From Lunatimonas lonarensis (GTDB lineage: Bacteria > Bacteroidota > Bacteroidia > Cytophagales > Cyclobacteriaceae), in the NCBI RefSeq assembly GCF_000390185.1, contig NZ_AQHR01000065.1, forward strand, positions 1-55,989: a stretch of DNA of 55,989 bases. Reading direction: 5' to 3'. Shown piece by piece: positions 10,179 to 18,175 of the stretch. The notes under the pieces were generated by a model. It did not search any database, was not told where the DNA came from, and worked only from the letters and a program-made list of their open reading frames with translations. Every line of letters starts with the position of its first letter. Within the stretch, counting starts at the first letter, position 1. Position numbers and translations under genes: made by a program.

Positions 10179-11225
10179 ATGGAAAAATCAATTTTGATCA
10201 CCGGAGGGGCGGGTTTTATTGGCTCCCATGTCGTCAGGCTTTTTGTGAAGAAGTACCCAACGTATCGGATTGTCAATTTGGACAGCCTCACCTATGCGGG
10301 TAATTTGGCCAATTTGACCGATATCGAAAGTGAACCGAATTACCATTTCGCCAAAGTGGATATTCAGGATGCGGAGGCAGTGGAAGCCACCTTTCGGCAG
10401 TTTCAAATTACCGATGTGATCCACCTGGCGGCAGAGTCCCATGTGGATCGCTCCATTACCGATCCCCTTTCCTTCGTGAAGACCAACGTGGTCGGCACAG
10501 TCAACCTCTTGAATGCGGCCAAGGGTTATTGGCAGGATTTTGACAAGCATCTCTTCTACCATATCTCTACGGATGAGGTGTATGGTTCCCTACACGATGG
10601 AGGGTATTTCCTGGAAACCACTCCCTACGATCCCCAATCCCCTTATTCGGCATCCAAAGCCAGTTCAGATCATTTTGTAAGGGCCTATGCCAATACTTAT
10701 GGTCTGAAGACAGTGATTTCTAACTGTTCGAACAACTATGGTCCCAACCAGTTTCCCGAAAAACTGATCCCTCTTTGCATCCATAACATTAAAAACAACA
10801 AACCATTGCCCGTATATGGCAAAGGAGAAAACGTTCGTGACTGGCTTTTTGTGGTGGATCATGCCCGCGCCATTGATGTTATTTTCCATTCCGGGAGGTT
10901 CAATGATACCTTTAACATAGGAGGGTTTAATGAATGGAAAAACATAGACATCGTTCGCCTGCTATGTGAGATCCTCGATCGAAAGCTGGGACGCAAAATA
11001 GGTACCTCCGAAAAGTTGATCACCTTCGTAAAGGATCGTGCCGGCCATGACCTTCGCTATGCAATTGACGCCTCAAAAATTCAGCAGGAATTGGGATGGG
11101 AGCCAAGCCTAACCTTTGAAGTGGGTATAGAACAGACCGTGGATTGGTACCTGAGCAATGAAGACTGGCTAAATGGTGTCACCTCGGGGGATTACCAAAA
11201 GTATTATGAGCAACACTACGGGTAA
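10179..11225 (+). CDS. rfbB: dTDP-glucose 4,6-dehydratase
   Basis: A 348-residue short-chain dehydrogenase-type enzyme that converts dTDP-glucose to dTDP-4-keto-6-deoxyglucose for deoxysugar synthesis (for example rhamnose) in the cytoplasm. It has the NAD-binding GGAGFIGSH at residues 7-15, STDEVYG, the catalytic YSASK (Tyr156, Lys160), [17 protein letters not shown] and the GENVRDWL region that separates RfbB from related epimerases. Length is typical. It starts 12 bases after the kinase gene. RfbA, C and D are not in the window, so they must be elsewhere if a full rhamnose route exists. Confidence 0.95.
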   Translation: MEKSILITGGAGFIGSHVVRLFVKKYPTYRIVNLDSLTYAGNLANLTDIESEPNYHFAKVDIQDAEAVEATFRQFQITDVIHLAAESHVDRSITDPLSFVKTNVVGTVNLLNAAKGYWQDFDKHLFYHISTDEVYGSLHDGGYFLETTPYDPQSPYSASKASSDHFVRAYANTYGLKTVISNCSNNYGPNQFPEKLIPLCIHNIKNNKPLPVYGKGENVRDWLFVVDHARAIDVIFHSGRFNDTFNIGGFNEWKNIDIVRLLCEILDRKLGRKIGTSEKLITFVKDRAGHDLRYAIDASKIQQELGWEPSLTFEVGIEQTVDWYLSNEDWLNGVTSGDYQKYYEQHYG

Positions 11226-11236
11226 CGCAGACCAAA

Positions 11237-12031
11237 ATGAAGCAATACCATGACTTGTTAAGGCACATCTTGGAAAATGGTGTGCAAAAAGGGGATCGTA
11301 CAGGAACAGGCACTATTAGTGTCTTTGGTTATCAGATGCGAATGGACCTAAGCGAGGGCTTTCCGCTGCTTACTACCAAGAAACTTCATATACGTTCCAT
11401 TCTCCACGAACTACTTTGGTTTCTGCAAGGAAACACCAACATTGCCTATCTGAAAGCAAACCAAGTCTCGATATGGGATGAATGGGCGGATGAAAACGGC
11501 GATTTGGGCCCCGTCTATGGCTATCAGTGGAGGCATTGGCCCGACGGAAAGGGCGGAGAGATCGACCAGATCAAAAATCTGGTCCAGCAAATAAAGACCA
11601 ATCCCAATTCCCGTCGCCTGATCGTCAGCGCCTGGAATGTAGCCGATGTTGACAAGATGGCCCTGCCTCCCTGCCACCTCCTTTTCCAGTTTTATGTGGC
11701 CGAGGGCAAGCTGTCCTGCCAGTTGTACCAGCGAAGTGCTGATGTGTTTTTGGGCGTGCCGTTTAATATAGCCTCCTATGCGATCTTTGTATACATGGTT
11801 GCTCAAGTTTGTGGGTTGCAGGTGGGCGAGTTTATCCACACCTTTGGAGACGCCCATTTGTACAACAATCATTTGGAACAGGCACGTCTTCAGCTTACCA
11901 GGGAGTGCCGCCCACTACCAAAACTGAAGCTCAACCCGGACGTGAAGGATATCTTTGGGTTCAGGTTTGAGGATTTTGAAATCACCGACTACAATCCTCA
12001 CCCGCATATCAAGGCCGCCGTATCCGTTTGA
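11237..12031 (+). CDS. thyA: Thymidylate synthase
   Basis: A 264-residue enzyme that makes dTMP from dUMP with methylene-tetrahydrofolate. Length and the catalytic cysteine position (Cys146 in [13 protein letters not shown]) equal those of the classical ThyA. Other family blocks are [49 protein letters not shown] and [16 protein letters not shown]. It begins 11 bases after rfbB and so is probably co-transcribed with the exopolysaccharide genes, a chance operon partner with no functional link that I can see. No dihydrofolate reductase gene follows. Confidence 0.98.
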   Translation: MKQYHDLLRHILENGVQKGDRTGTGTISVFGYQMRMDLSEGFPLLTTKKLHIRSILHELLWFLQGNTNIAYLKANQVSIWDEWADENGDLGPVYGYQWRHWPDGKGGEIDQIKNLVQQIKTNPNSRRLIVSAWNVADVDKMALPPCHLLFQFYVAEGKLSCQLYQRSADVFLGVPFNIASYAIFVYMVAQVCGLQVGEFIHTFGDAHLYNNHLEQARLQLTRECRPLPKLKLNPDVKDIFGFRFEDFEITDYNPHPHIKAAVSV

Positions 12032-12056
12032 TGCTTATGCCCTCCTCGGGGCAGGA

Positions 12057-12869
12057 TCAAAAAGAAAACACCTGTTGGACAACAGGTATTGACGTTGGGT
12101 CAAAAACAGTGTCTTCAAAGGATGAAATAAAGGAGACGCCCGTCACGTTCGTGGTAAATACCTGATCCGCTTCCCTTATGGAGTCCACTTTTTGGGATAC
12201 TTCCTGTAGCGGGATGTTTTTCTTTTTCAGGTGGGCAATCAGTGCTGCCCTCGCCACCCCGGCTATGCAGTTGTGGGTTAGCGAAGGCGTATAGAAGGTG
12301 TTGTCCTTTTTCCAGAACAGGTTGGCCGCTCCGGCTTCGGAAAGGTAGCCGTCTCCATCTGTCAGCAGGATCTCGTCCACGCCGAGGGAGACGCGTTCCA
12401 TATTGGCCATTACATAGGGTAGGGCATTCAGCGTTTTGCAGTTGGCCCATGGAGTTGGGTACAGTTTTATGGTTTTGCTGAGAGCGGAGGTTTTTTTGAT
12501 CAGGGGAGCTGACTGAAAAGGTTGTATGTACAGGGTCTCCCGTATACCCTCGGTGGTGGGGGTATATTTCCCTAATCCAGCCCGGAAGATGTTCCAGCGA
12601 ACCCGCCAATTTTCTTCCTTGCCCAGGGTATTCACGAGTGATTTTTCCAAGTCCTTCAGCGTGGAGAACCCTTTTGAGGCAAGCTGTAGAACCCTCAGAC
12701 CGCTGTTAAGTCTCGCCAGATGGTGGTTTGCAAACCGGATGCGGCCATTGCTGAAAACCATCGTTTCAAAAATCCCATCGCCAAAAAAGGCTGCCCGGTT
12801 TGCTAGCCGCCCAAAGGACCAACCTCCGGAGGAGTCTTTCTCCAAATACATTGTATCAATACCGTTCAC
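12057..12869 (-). CDS. Class IV aminotransferase / 4-amino-4-deoxychorismate lyase-like
   Basis: A 270-residue PLP-dependent fold type IV protein. GDGIFETMVFSNGRIRFANHHLARL matches the N-terminal block, the PLP lysine is probably in CKTLNALPYVMA, and YLSEAGAANLFW is the glutamate-containing phosphate-binding block. Candidates are branched-chain aminotransferase, D-amino acid aminotransferase or PabC; the short length and the RFANHHLARL pattern fit PabC-like lyases best, but I cannot decide. It is convergent with thyA and stands alone on its strand. Confidence 0.8.
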   Translation of the reverse strand: MNGIDTMYLEKDSSGGWSFGRLANRAAFFGDGIFETMVFSNGRIRFANHHLARLNSGLRVLQLASKGFSTLKDLEKSLVNTLGKEENWRVRWNIFRAGLGKYTPTTEGIRETLYIQPFQSAPLIKKTSALSKTIKLYPTPWANCKTLNALPYVMANMERVSLGVDEILLTDGDGYLSEAGAANLFWKKDNTFYTPSLTHNCIAGVARAALIAHLKKKNIPLQEVSQKVDSIREADQVFTTNVTGVSFISSFEDTVFDPTSIPVVQQVFSF

Positions 12870-13073
12870 TGTGTTGTCCGATTTCGGTCAGGCCGTTTGG
12901 TCTCGGAATGTTTTTTTTTAATCAAGTAGATAAAACAGCCCCGTTTGTTGGTCGAATCCGCACCATATTCTTTATTTTGCACTAATTAACTAAGATACGG
13001 TGAATTAGCACAGAAGTTGTTCTGGCAGAGTTTCGATGTCGAAATTTAGTAGGTTACCATTAAGGAAAGGTTT

Positions 13074-14420
13074 ATGTACAAAAATTTTTTACTGATTTTT
13101 TGTCTACATGTGTTCACCACAGGAGTCTTTGCGCAGACAGATACGTACACAGGTGCATTGACCCTGGAGCAATGTGTGCAAATAGCCCTTGAAAATAATT
13201 TGACCCTTCAGCGTAGCAGGTTGACGCTGGTGAGTTCTGAAGCAGCGTTGCTGGAGGCCCAGGGACAGATGATCCCATCTTTCTCCACCTCGCTCTCTTC
13301 TGGATTTCGTTGGGGTAGGTCCATCAACCCGGTGACGAACCTGTTTGAAACCCGGCGGATAGGGAACGTTAACGTGTCTGCAAGCGGAAATGTCCCCATC
13401 TATGCAGGTAGGCAGATAAACAATCGCATCCAACAGACCAAGACAGAGGTAGAGATAGGTAGGCTCAATGTGGCCGCAACCGAAAACGACATTCAGCTTA
13501 ATGTAATCAATCTCTTTGTCAACGTGGCCTTTGCCAAAGAGCAGGTCAACATCGCCCAATCCCAACTTAGGACCGTGTCCGAACAGCTGGAACGAACAAG
13601 AAGATTGGTAATGGCCGGTTCGTTGCCAAGGGCCGATCTGTTGGACCTAGAGGCCCAAACTGCTACTACAGAACTGGAACTGATCAATGCGCGCAACAAC
13701 CACCGTATAGCCCGGCTTAACCTTTCCCAACAGCTTTTGTTGTCCTTTACCGATGATTTTGATATCGTAGTACCTGATTTTAATGCGGATAACCTGGGCA
13801 TCGTAGGTGTGGGCGTGGCGGAAATCTACGGCACCGCAGCTGGATTGTTGCCACAGATCAAGGCAGCCGAAATGGGTGTGAACAGTGCTGAACTGGGTGT
13901 TCGTATCGCCAAAGGAGCGTTTTTGCCCACCTTGGGGGTCAATGCAAACGTCTTTTCCAACTACGTAGATCAGACCACATTCATCCCGAGGGATCCCCTG
14001 TTCCGGCAGTTTGAAAACAACCTGTCCCAGTCAATGAACATGGCACTCAATATCCCGGTGTTTTCCCAATTCAGAAACAGGGCGGGATTGCAGCGGGCGA
14101 GGGTGCAGCGGCGATTGAGCGAGATCCAGGAAGTGGAGGTGAAAAACCAGCTACGACAGGAGATCGAAACCGCCTACACTTCGGCCTTTGCCTCCAAGCA
14201 GTCCTTTGAAAGTTCCAAGAAGCGGGTGGCTGCTTTGGAGGAGTCGTTCCGGATGGCCACGCAGCGGTTTGAGGTGGGTGCAATCAACGCAGTGGACTAT
14301 CAGATCGCCCAGAACAACCTATTCAATGCGCAGGCCGATCTGATTACTTCTAAGTATGAATTTGTTTTTAGGGCTAAAGTCTTGGATTTCTATTTAGGTA
14401 ACCCGCTCTCGTTAAATTAA
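13074..14420 (+). CDS. TolC family outer membrane efflux channel
   Basis: A 448-residue outer membrane efflux protein. After a signal peptide (about 1-20, ending VFAQ) two repeats of the OEP domain are visible: LTLEQCVQIALENNLTLQ at the start of the first and long amphipathic helices with VNLF/ELINARNN-type heptads, the second ending ITSKYEFVFRAKVLDFYLGN. It forms the trimeric exit duct of a tripartite pump or secretion system. It overlaps functionally with the adaptor gene that starts 7 bases downstream. Confidence 0.92.
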   Translation: MYKNFLLIFCLHVFTTGVFAQTDTYTGALTLEQCVQIALENNLTLQRSRLTLVSSEAALLEAQGQMIPSFSTSLSSGFRWGRSINPVTNLFETRRIGNVNVSASGNVPIYAGRQINNRIQQTKTEVEIGRLNVAATENDIQLNVINLFVNVAFAKEQVNIAQSQLRTVSEQLERTRRLVMAGSLPRADLLDLEAQTATTELELINARNNHRIARLNLSQQLLLSFTDDFDIVVPDFNADNLGIVGVGVAEIYGTAAGLLPQIKAAEMGVNSAELGVRIAKGAFLPTLGVNANVFSNYVDQTTFIPRDPLFRQFENNLSQSMNMALNIPVFSQFRNRAGLQRARVQRRLSEIQEVEVKNQLRQEIETAYTSAFASKQSFESSKKRVAALEESFRMATQRFEVGAINAVDYQIAQNNLFNAQADLITSKYEFVFRAKVLDFYLGNPLSLN

Positions 14421-14427
14421 CCTCTAC

Positions 14428-15729
14428 ATGGCAAAGAAGAAGTCAAACAATGTATTGTACATCCTGTTGGGTGTAATTGCCTTACTGATCGTAGGTATCT
14501 TGATCGGAAAATCCCAGGGATGGATAGGCGGTCCCAAGGAACTGGAAGTGGAGGTGAAAAAGGCGGATCTCAAAAATATTACCGAGCGCGTCAGTTCTTC
14601 CGGAGTCGTACAGCCAGAAACCGAGGTGAAATTGAGCCCGGATGTGGCAGGTGAAATCATTGAACTGAACGTGATGGAGGGGGATTCTGTACGCGTTAAC
14701 GACCTGTTGGTAAAGATCCGTCCCGATAATTTTATCTCGGCCCTCGACAGGGCACGGGCAACGCTGAACCAGCAAATGGCCAACCTGGCGCAATCAAAGG
14801 CGGCCCTTAAGCGCTCCGAAGCGGTTTTCGTCCGCTCCCAATTGGAGTATGACCGTAATAAGAAACTCCACGAGGATCGGGTGATTTCGGATGCCGATTT
14901 TGAGCTGATCGATTCCAATTACCTTTCGGCCAAAAACGACTTGGATGCAGCGGAGCAAAGCGTCTTGGCTGCCGAGTTTATCGTCAAAAGCGCGCAGGCT
15001 ACCGTGGATGAAGCGGCGGAGAACCTTCGCCTAACCAATGTGTATTCACCTACCAATGGGATTGTTTCCAAGCTGTTGGTAGAAAAAGGGGAACGGGTAG
15101 TGGGTACGGCGCAAATGGCCGGTACCGAGATGCTCCGAATAGCGGATCTTTCGCGTATGGAGGTCAGGGTAAATGTCAATGAAAACGATATCGTCCGAAT
15201 CAGTCTGGACGACGACGTCGTTATCGATGTGGACTCCTATGCATTCAGCGGCAAGCGCTTTGCTGGAAAGGTGACAGCCATCGCCAACTCCGCAAACGAT
15301 AAAGCCAACGCGGACGCGGTCACCGAGTTTGAAGTACGTATCCGTATCTTGAATGATTCTTACCGGGATTTGATCACCGAAAAGAACCCCTTTCCCTTTC
15401 GGCCCGGTATGACGGCCTCGGTGGAAATCATTACCAACCGTAAGGAAAACGTGTTGGCCGTGCCTCTGGCGGCGGTGACTACCCGGGAAAACGAGACCGA
15501 GGAACTGAGCAACGGGAATACCAAACTGAAGGAATTGGTATTTGTCAAGGAGGGCAACCTGGCTAAGATGGTTCAAGTGAAAACCGGCATTTCCGATTTT
15601 GACAATATCGAGGTGTTGGAAGGACTGACCGCAGGGCAGGAGGTCATCGTAGGCCCCTATTTTGTAGTAAGCAAGCAGCTTGAAAACGATAAGCCGGTCA
15701 AGATCGCTGGGAAGGAAGGGTCCAAATAA
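14428..15729 (+). CDS. Periplasmic adaptor of efflux pump (HlyD/MacA-like)
   Basis: A 433-residue membrane fusion protein anchored by one N-terminal membrane segment (VLYILLGVIALLIVGILIG). The lipoyl halves (SPDVAGEIIELNVMEGDSVRVNDLLVKI and NVYSPTNGIVSKLLVEKGERVV) flank a long coiled-coil hairpin (about residues 105-190), followed by the beta-barrel and membrane-proximal domains. The arrangement is closest to MacA-type adaptors of ABC exporters. The expected ABC ATPase/permease (MacB) does not follow: a terminator comes about 80 bases after the stop codon, so the pump must be encoded elsewhere. Confidence 0.92.
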   Translation: MAKKKSNNVLYILLGVIALLIVGILIGKSQGWIGGPKELEVEVKKADLKNITERVSSSGVVQPETEVKLSPDVAGEIIELNVMEGDSVRVNDLLVKIRPDNFISALDRARATLNQQMANLAQSKAALKRSEAVFVRSQLEYDRNKKLHEDRVISDADFELIDSNYLSAKNDLDAAEQSVLAAEFIVKSAQATVDEAAENLRLTNVYSPTNGIVSKLLVEKGERVVGTAQMAGTEMLRIADLSRMEVRVNVNENDIVRISLDDDVVIDVDSYAFSGKRFAGKVTAIANSANDKANADAVTEFEVRIRILNDSYRDLITEKNPFPFRPGMTASVEIITNRKENVLAVPLAAVTTRENETEELSNGNTKLKELVFVKEGNLAKMVQVKTGISDFDNIEVLEGLTAGQEVIVGPYFVVSKQLENDKPVKIAGKEGSK

Positions 15730-15811
15730 GCATCGAACCATCACGCGCCGACCGGACAGGGGATGGTGTACGGGAAATCAGGTTTTAAATACAGGCAGGC
15801 TAAAAAAACAG

Positions 15812-15840
15812 AAAGGAACCCGATAGGGCTCCTTTTTTTT
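15812..15840 (+). terminator. Terminator after the TolC/adaptor operon
   Basis: AAAGGAACCC, loop GATA, GGGCTCCTTT with one mismatch, followed by a long T run. Confidence 0.8.
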
Positions 15841-16086
15841 TGGGGTTTATCTTTAACTGACCTCAGCTAGTTATGTTTCAAGAAATGGCATGCCAGGCAA
15901 TATCTTCATTTCTAAAATTTCACTAAACTAATAAAATTCTTTCAATTCGGCCTATTTTTTTTAATCAATTTTTAGGGATTAATAAAACGTGAAATATAAT
16001 TTCGTGTTTTCTTTTTTCTCATCAAAAGCATTGAATAATTCACTTTTGATTAAATAAGTCACAGTAAATTATTAGGTGTTTAGACA
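15841..16086. other. AT-rich intergenic region between convergent genes
   Basis: No gene is supported on either strand between the adaptor terminator and the 3' end of the histidine-rich lipoprotein gene. The longest open stretches are below 20 codons and have no family resemblance. I see no further terminator that would clearly serve the minus-strand gene. Confidence 0.5.
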
Positions 16087-16482
16087 TTATTTTTTGAACT
16101 GCCGATGAATAGAATCCAACTGGTCATACAGGATTTGTTGCAGCCGAAGGTGTTCGGGGGCTGTCAGTTCGGGGGCTTTGTGGGCATGATGGTGATCGTG
16201 GTGATGGTCGTGGCCCTCGTCGCCGTGGTGGTGATCATGGGAATGCTCATATCCGGGGACCTCTACGAAGTTGGCATCCCACTTCTCCAATAACGATTGC
16301 AGGTCCGATTTTTGATCCGGCGAGAGGTTTTCGGCCTGGAGAAGCTGGTTCAGGTTTTCCCGTAGGGCCAGGGACTTTTGGTGAATCTCAAAGGCTTCTT
16401 GCAGTTCCTTTTCCTTGGAAGAATTTGAACAGCCCATAAAAAAGAGCAGGGCCATCGTTGCGGTTAGAAAGATGTAGTTCAT
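16087..16482 (-). CDS. Histidine-rich lipoprotein, probable metal binder
   Basis: A 131-residue lipoprotein of no family that I recognise. The signal peptide ends in the lipobox FFMGC, so Cys18 is the lipidation site. A short helical region (about 23-70) follows, then a histidine cluster at residues 80-101 with 13 histidines among 22 residues mixed with Asp, Glu and Gly, then a second helix (APEHLRLQQILYDQLDSIHRQF). I chose the ATG at 16482 because the lipoprotein signal starts there; upstream residues in frame look non-coding. It is transcribed divergently from a ZIP metal transporter across 65 bases with a shared palindrome, which suggests zinc or another divalent metal as ligand. Confidence 0.75.
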   Translation of the reverse strand: MNYIFLTATMALLFFMGCSNSSKEKELQEAFEIHQKSLALRENLNQLLQAENLSPDQKSDLQSLLEKWDANFVEVPGYEHSHDHHHGDEGHDHHHDHHHAHKAPELTAPEHLRLQQILYDQLDSIHRQFKK

Positions 16483-16492
16483 GTTTTTTCCG

Positions 16493-16523
16493 GAAAAATA
16501 ATCACTCTTTGTTTTTAATGCAA
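16493..16523 (-). promoter_or_regulatory. Promoter of the histidine-rich lipoprotein gene
   Basis: On the minus strand TATTTTTC (16493-16500, one mismatch to TAnnTTTG) lies 20 bases from a TTG at 16521-16523, the correct Bacteroidota spacing. The -33 element is inside the palindromic operator. Confidence 0.55.
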
Positions 16524-16534
16524 TAATGTTGCAT
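16518..16534. promoter_or_regulatory. Palindromic operator between the lipoprotein and ZIP genes
   Basis: ATGCAA, five bases, TTGCAT is a perfect inverted repeat. It covers the -33 element of the leftward promoter and lies just upstream of the -7 element of the rightward one, so one bound repressor could shut both. The size and position fit a Fur-family (for example Zur) operator, but the regulator is inference. Confidence 0.6.
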
Positions 16535-16535
16535 A

Positions 16536-16543
16536 TATATTTG
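16536..16543 (+). promoter_or_regulatory. -7 promoter element of the ZIP transporter gene
   Basis: TATATTTG matches TAnnTTTG exactly. It ends only four bases before the ATG at 16548, so the transcript would start at or next to the start codon. The upstream TTTG at 16508 is at 24 bases, slightly wider than usual. Confidence 0.6.
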
Positions 16544-16547
16544 CACG

Positions 16548-17372
16548 ATGGTTTGGGAATTTGAAGTTTTCGCAGCGTTTGCCAGCGCACTTGCAGTCAG
16601 TTTGGTGTCGTTGGTGGGTTGGGTGTACCAGTGGGTTTCGAGAGAATTTATATCGCGATATATTCCCTGGGTTTTGGCCATGACGGCCGGGATTCTGTTG
16701 GGGAATGTGTTTTTTCACCTTATCCCCGAAGCAGCCCATGAGTCTACCGATTCCTTTGGGGTTCCGCTGGGTTTTTTGGCCGGCCTGGGTGTTTTTGGAG
16801 GGTTGGACGTCATATTGCACCGATCGCAGGGGCATCCGAGCAGGGAGCGTGCCGCGTTGGGGTATTTGACGCTGGTTGGGGATGGCTTTCATAATTTTAT
16901 CGATGGGCTGGTGATCGGCACCAGCTACCTGGTAAGTCCGGAGTTGGGACTGACCACCACCTTGGCGATCGTGCTGCATGAGCTTCCTCAGGAGTTTGGC
17001 GAGTCTGGCACCATGGTCTACAGTGGTTTTAGTCCAAAAAGGGTCGTACGGTTGAATTTTTTGGTTTCCCTAACGGCTTTGGCAGGTGTATCGGTAGCGG
17101 TCGGCATTGGCCATTGGCTGCCGCTTTCGCCCTCCCTGCTGCTGGCGTTTACGGCGGGTGGATTCTTTTACGTGGCATTGGGTCGGTTGGCCCCGGAGTT
17201 GCTCCGAAGCAGCCGCCTGATGGGCGTTCGGCTGTCGTATTTGGCGGTAGTGGGGCTTGGTTTGGGATTCGTGCTCGGTGTAAACCAATTGCAGCCACAT
17301 GTCCACCATCATCCATCCAAAACCGCGCATCAATTGCAGGCCGTACCATTTGGGTTTGTGCCCCGTCCTTAG
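16548..17372 (+). CDS. ZIP family metal transporter
   Basis: A 274-residue inner-membrane transporter for zinc or related divalent metals into the cytoplasm. About eight hydrophobic segments are visible. The metal-site helices are clear: VFFHLIPEAAHES, GDGFHNFIDGLVIG (HNxxD) and IVLHELPQEFGE (HExxxE). The C-terminal tail has HVHHH, a short extra histidine cluster. The start is set by the first membrane segment, which begins at once after MVWEFEVF. Regulation is probably shared with the divergent histidine-rich lipoprotein through the palindrome between them. Confidence 0.92.
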   Translation: MVWEFEVFAAFASALAVSLVSLVGWVYQWVSREFISRYIPWVLAMTAGILLGNVFFHLIPEAAHESTDSFGVPLGFLAGLGVFGGLDVILHRSQGHPSRERAALGYLTLVGDGFHNFIDGLVIGTSYLVSPELGLTTTLAIVLHELPQEFGESGTMVYSGFSPKRVVRLNFLVSLTALAGVSVAVGIGHWLPLSPSLLLAFTAGGFFYVALGRLAPELLRSSRLMGVRLSYLAVVGLGLGFVLGVNQLQPHVHHHPSKTAHQLQAVPFGFVPRP

Positions 17373-17599
17373 CAAAGGCCGCCTAATTTATCGATCATTT
17401 TTCCAACCCTTCTTCCGGAGTTGGGTTATGGTATCCGATGGGGGCTGTTTTACGACGCCGGTCGGTTCGATCCGATTTCCATCAACCCGGAGGTAGGATA
17501 AAGGTTGCGCCACGGGGTGATTTTCGGATCTGTCACCTGCCTGGTTCTATCGATGTCAGTTCAAATGCCTTGTGGCTTTTACCAATCAGAAATAGACAC

Positions 17600-17752
17600 A
17601 TGAAAGTCCGTAAACAACATCTCCCGGAAAAAGTATGTCCCGTATGTCAGCGTCCCTTTGCTTGGCGCAAGAAGTGGGAGCGGAACTGGGAGTCGGTCAG
17701 GTACTGTTCGAAACGCTGTGCCGGGCTTCGGGCCAAACAAGACAAATCCTAG
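17600..17752 (+). CDS. DUF2256 small zinc-ribbon-like protein
   Basis: A 50-residue protein with [20 protein letters not shown] and YCSKRCAGL, the four-cysteine pattern of the DUF2256 family, likely a metal-binding mini-domain of unknown role. I chose the ATG at 17600 because the family begins only a few residues before the first CxxC. In other genomes the family is often near photolyase or cryptochrome genes; none is visible here. The 227 bases between the ZIP gene and this one hold nothing I can support. Confidence 0.85.
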   Translation: MKVRKQHLPEKVCPVCQRPFAWRKKWERNWESVRYCSKRCAGLRAKQDKS

Positions 17753-18042
17753 GGCTAATTGGCTGTAAGTTGCGTTATTTCTGAGTCTGTTGATAGAAAG
17801 CCTTCTTTTTTCTGCAAAAACCGCCTAAATATACCCCGATCACGGTATTTTTTGTTTATCTTATTCTTCCGATCTTTTGGGGGCAAACTGACTTTATGTT
17901 TTCTAGTCCTTGGATTGCCCCTGTATAAATGCCAAGGGGCCTTGGGATCGTATTTCTGATTTGACGGAAAATAGGGTTACCTGGTCGTTATTATGGTATT
18001 CGCTGCGATCAATAACATAGGAATCAAGCACTCAGCATTAGG

Positions 18043-18135
18043 GAAAAAAACGACCCTACAGAATAAATCCGGTAGGGCCCTTTTAAATGTTTTCACAACG
18101 GAATAATCCTTATTGTGAATTGCTTCAAAATTGTA
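18043..18135 (-). ncRNA. tracrRNA of the type II-C CRISPR system
   Basis: On the minus strand the anti-repeat (18113-18135) pairs with the first 24 bases of the crRNA-sense repeat with a single bulged base. It is followed by AAGGATTATTCC, GTTGTGAAAACA and a rho-independent terminator (stem CCCTAC/GTAGGG at 18054-18077 then a T run to 18044). This order, and the AAGGATTATTCCG core, match the tracrRNA known from flavobacterial II-C loci. It is divergent from cas9 and 40 bases upstream of it. The 5' end is inferred from the promoter at 18139-18146. Confidence 0.88.
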
Positions 18136-18158
18136 AAACGAAGATACAAGTAATATTT
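18131..18158 (+). promoter_or_regulatory. Probable cas9 promoter
   Basis: TTG at 18131-18133, 17 bases, TAATATTT at 18151-18158, followed by the cas9 ATG at 18176. A weak match to the consensus. It overlaps the tracrRNA start on the other strand. Confidence 0.35.
18139..18146 (-). promoter_or_regulatory. -7 element of the tracrRNA promoter
   Basis: TATCTTCG on the minus strand has one mismatch to TAnnTTTG and would start transcription at the first bases of the anti-repeat. No clear -33 element is seen. Confidence 0.45.
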
Positions 18159-18175
18159 TAAACTTTTGATAGAAG

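Noticed and set aside
17373-17501. In-frame continuation of the ZIP gene after its TAG, about 42 codons with protein-like content
   Set aside because: The ZIP protein is complete at the TAG, and an open stretch of this length can occur by chance in GC-balanced DNA.
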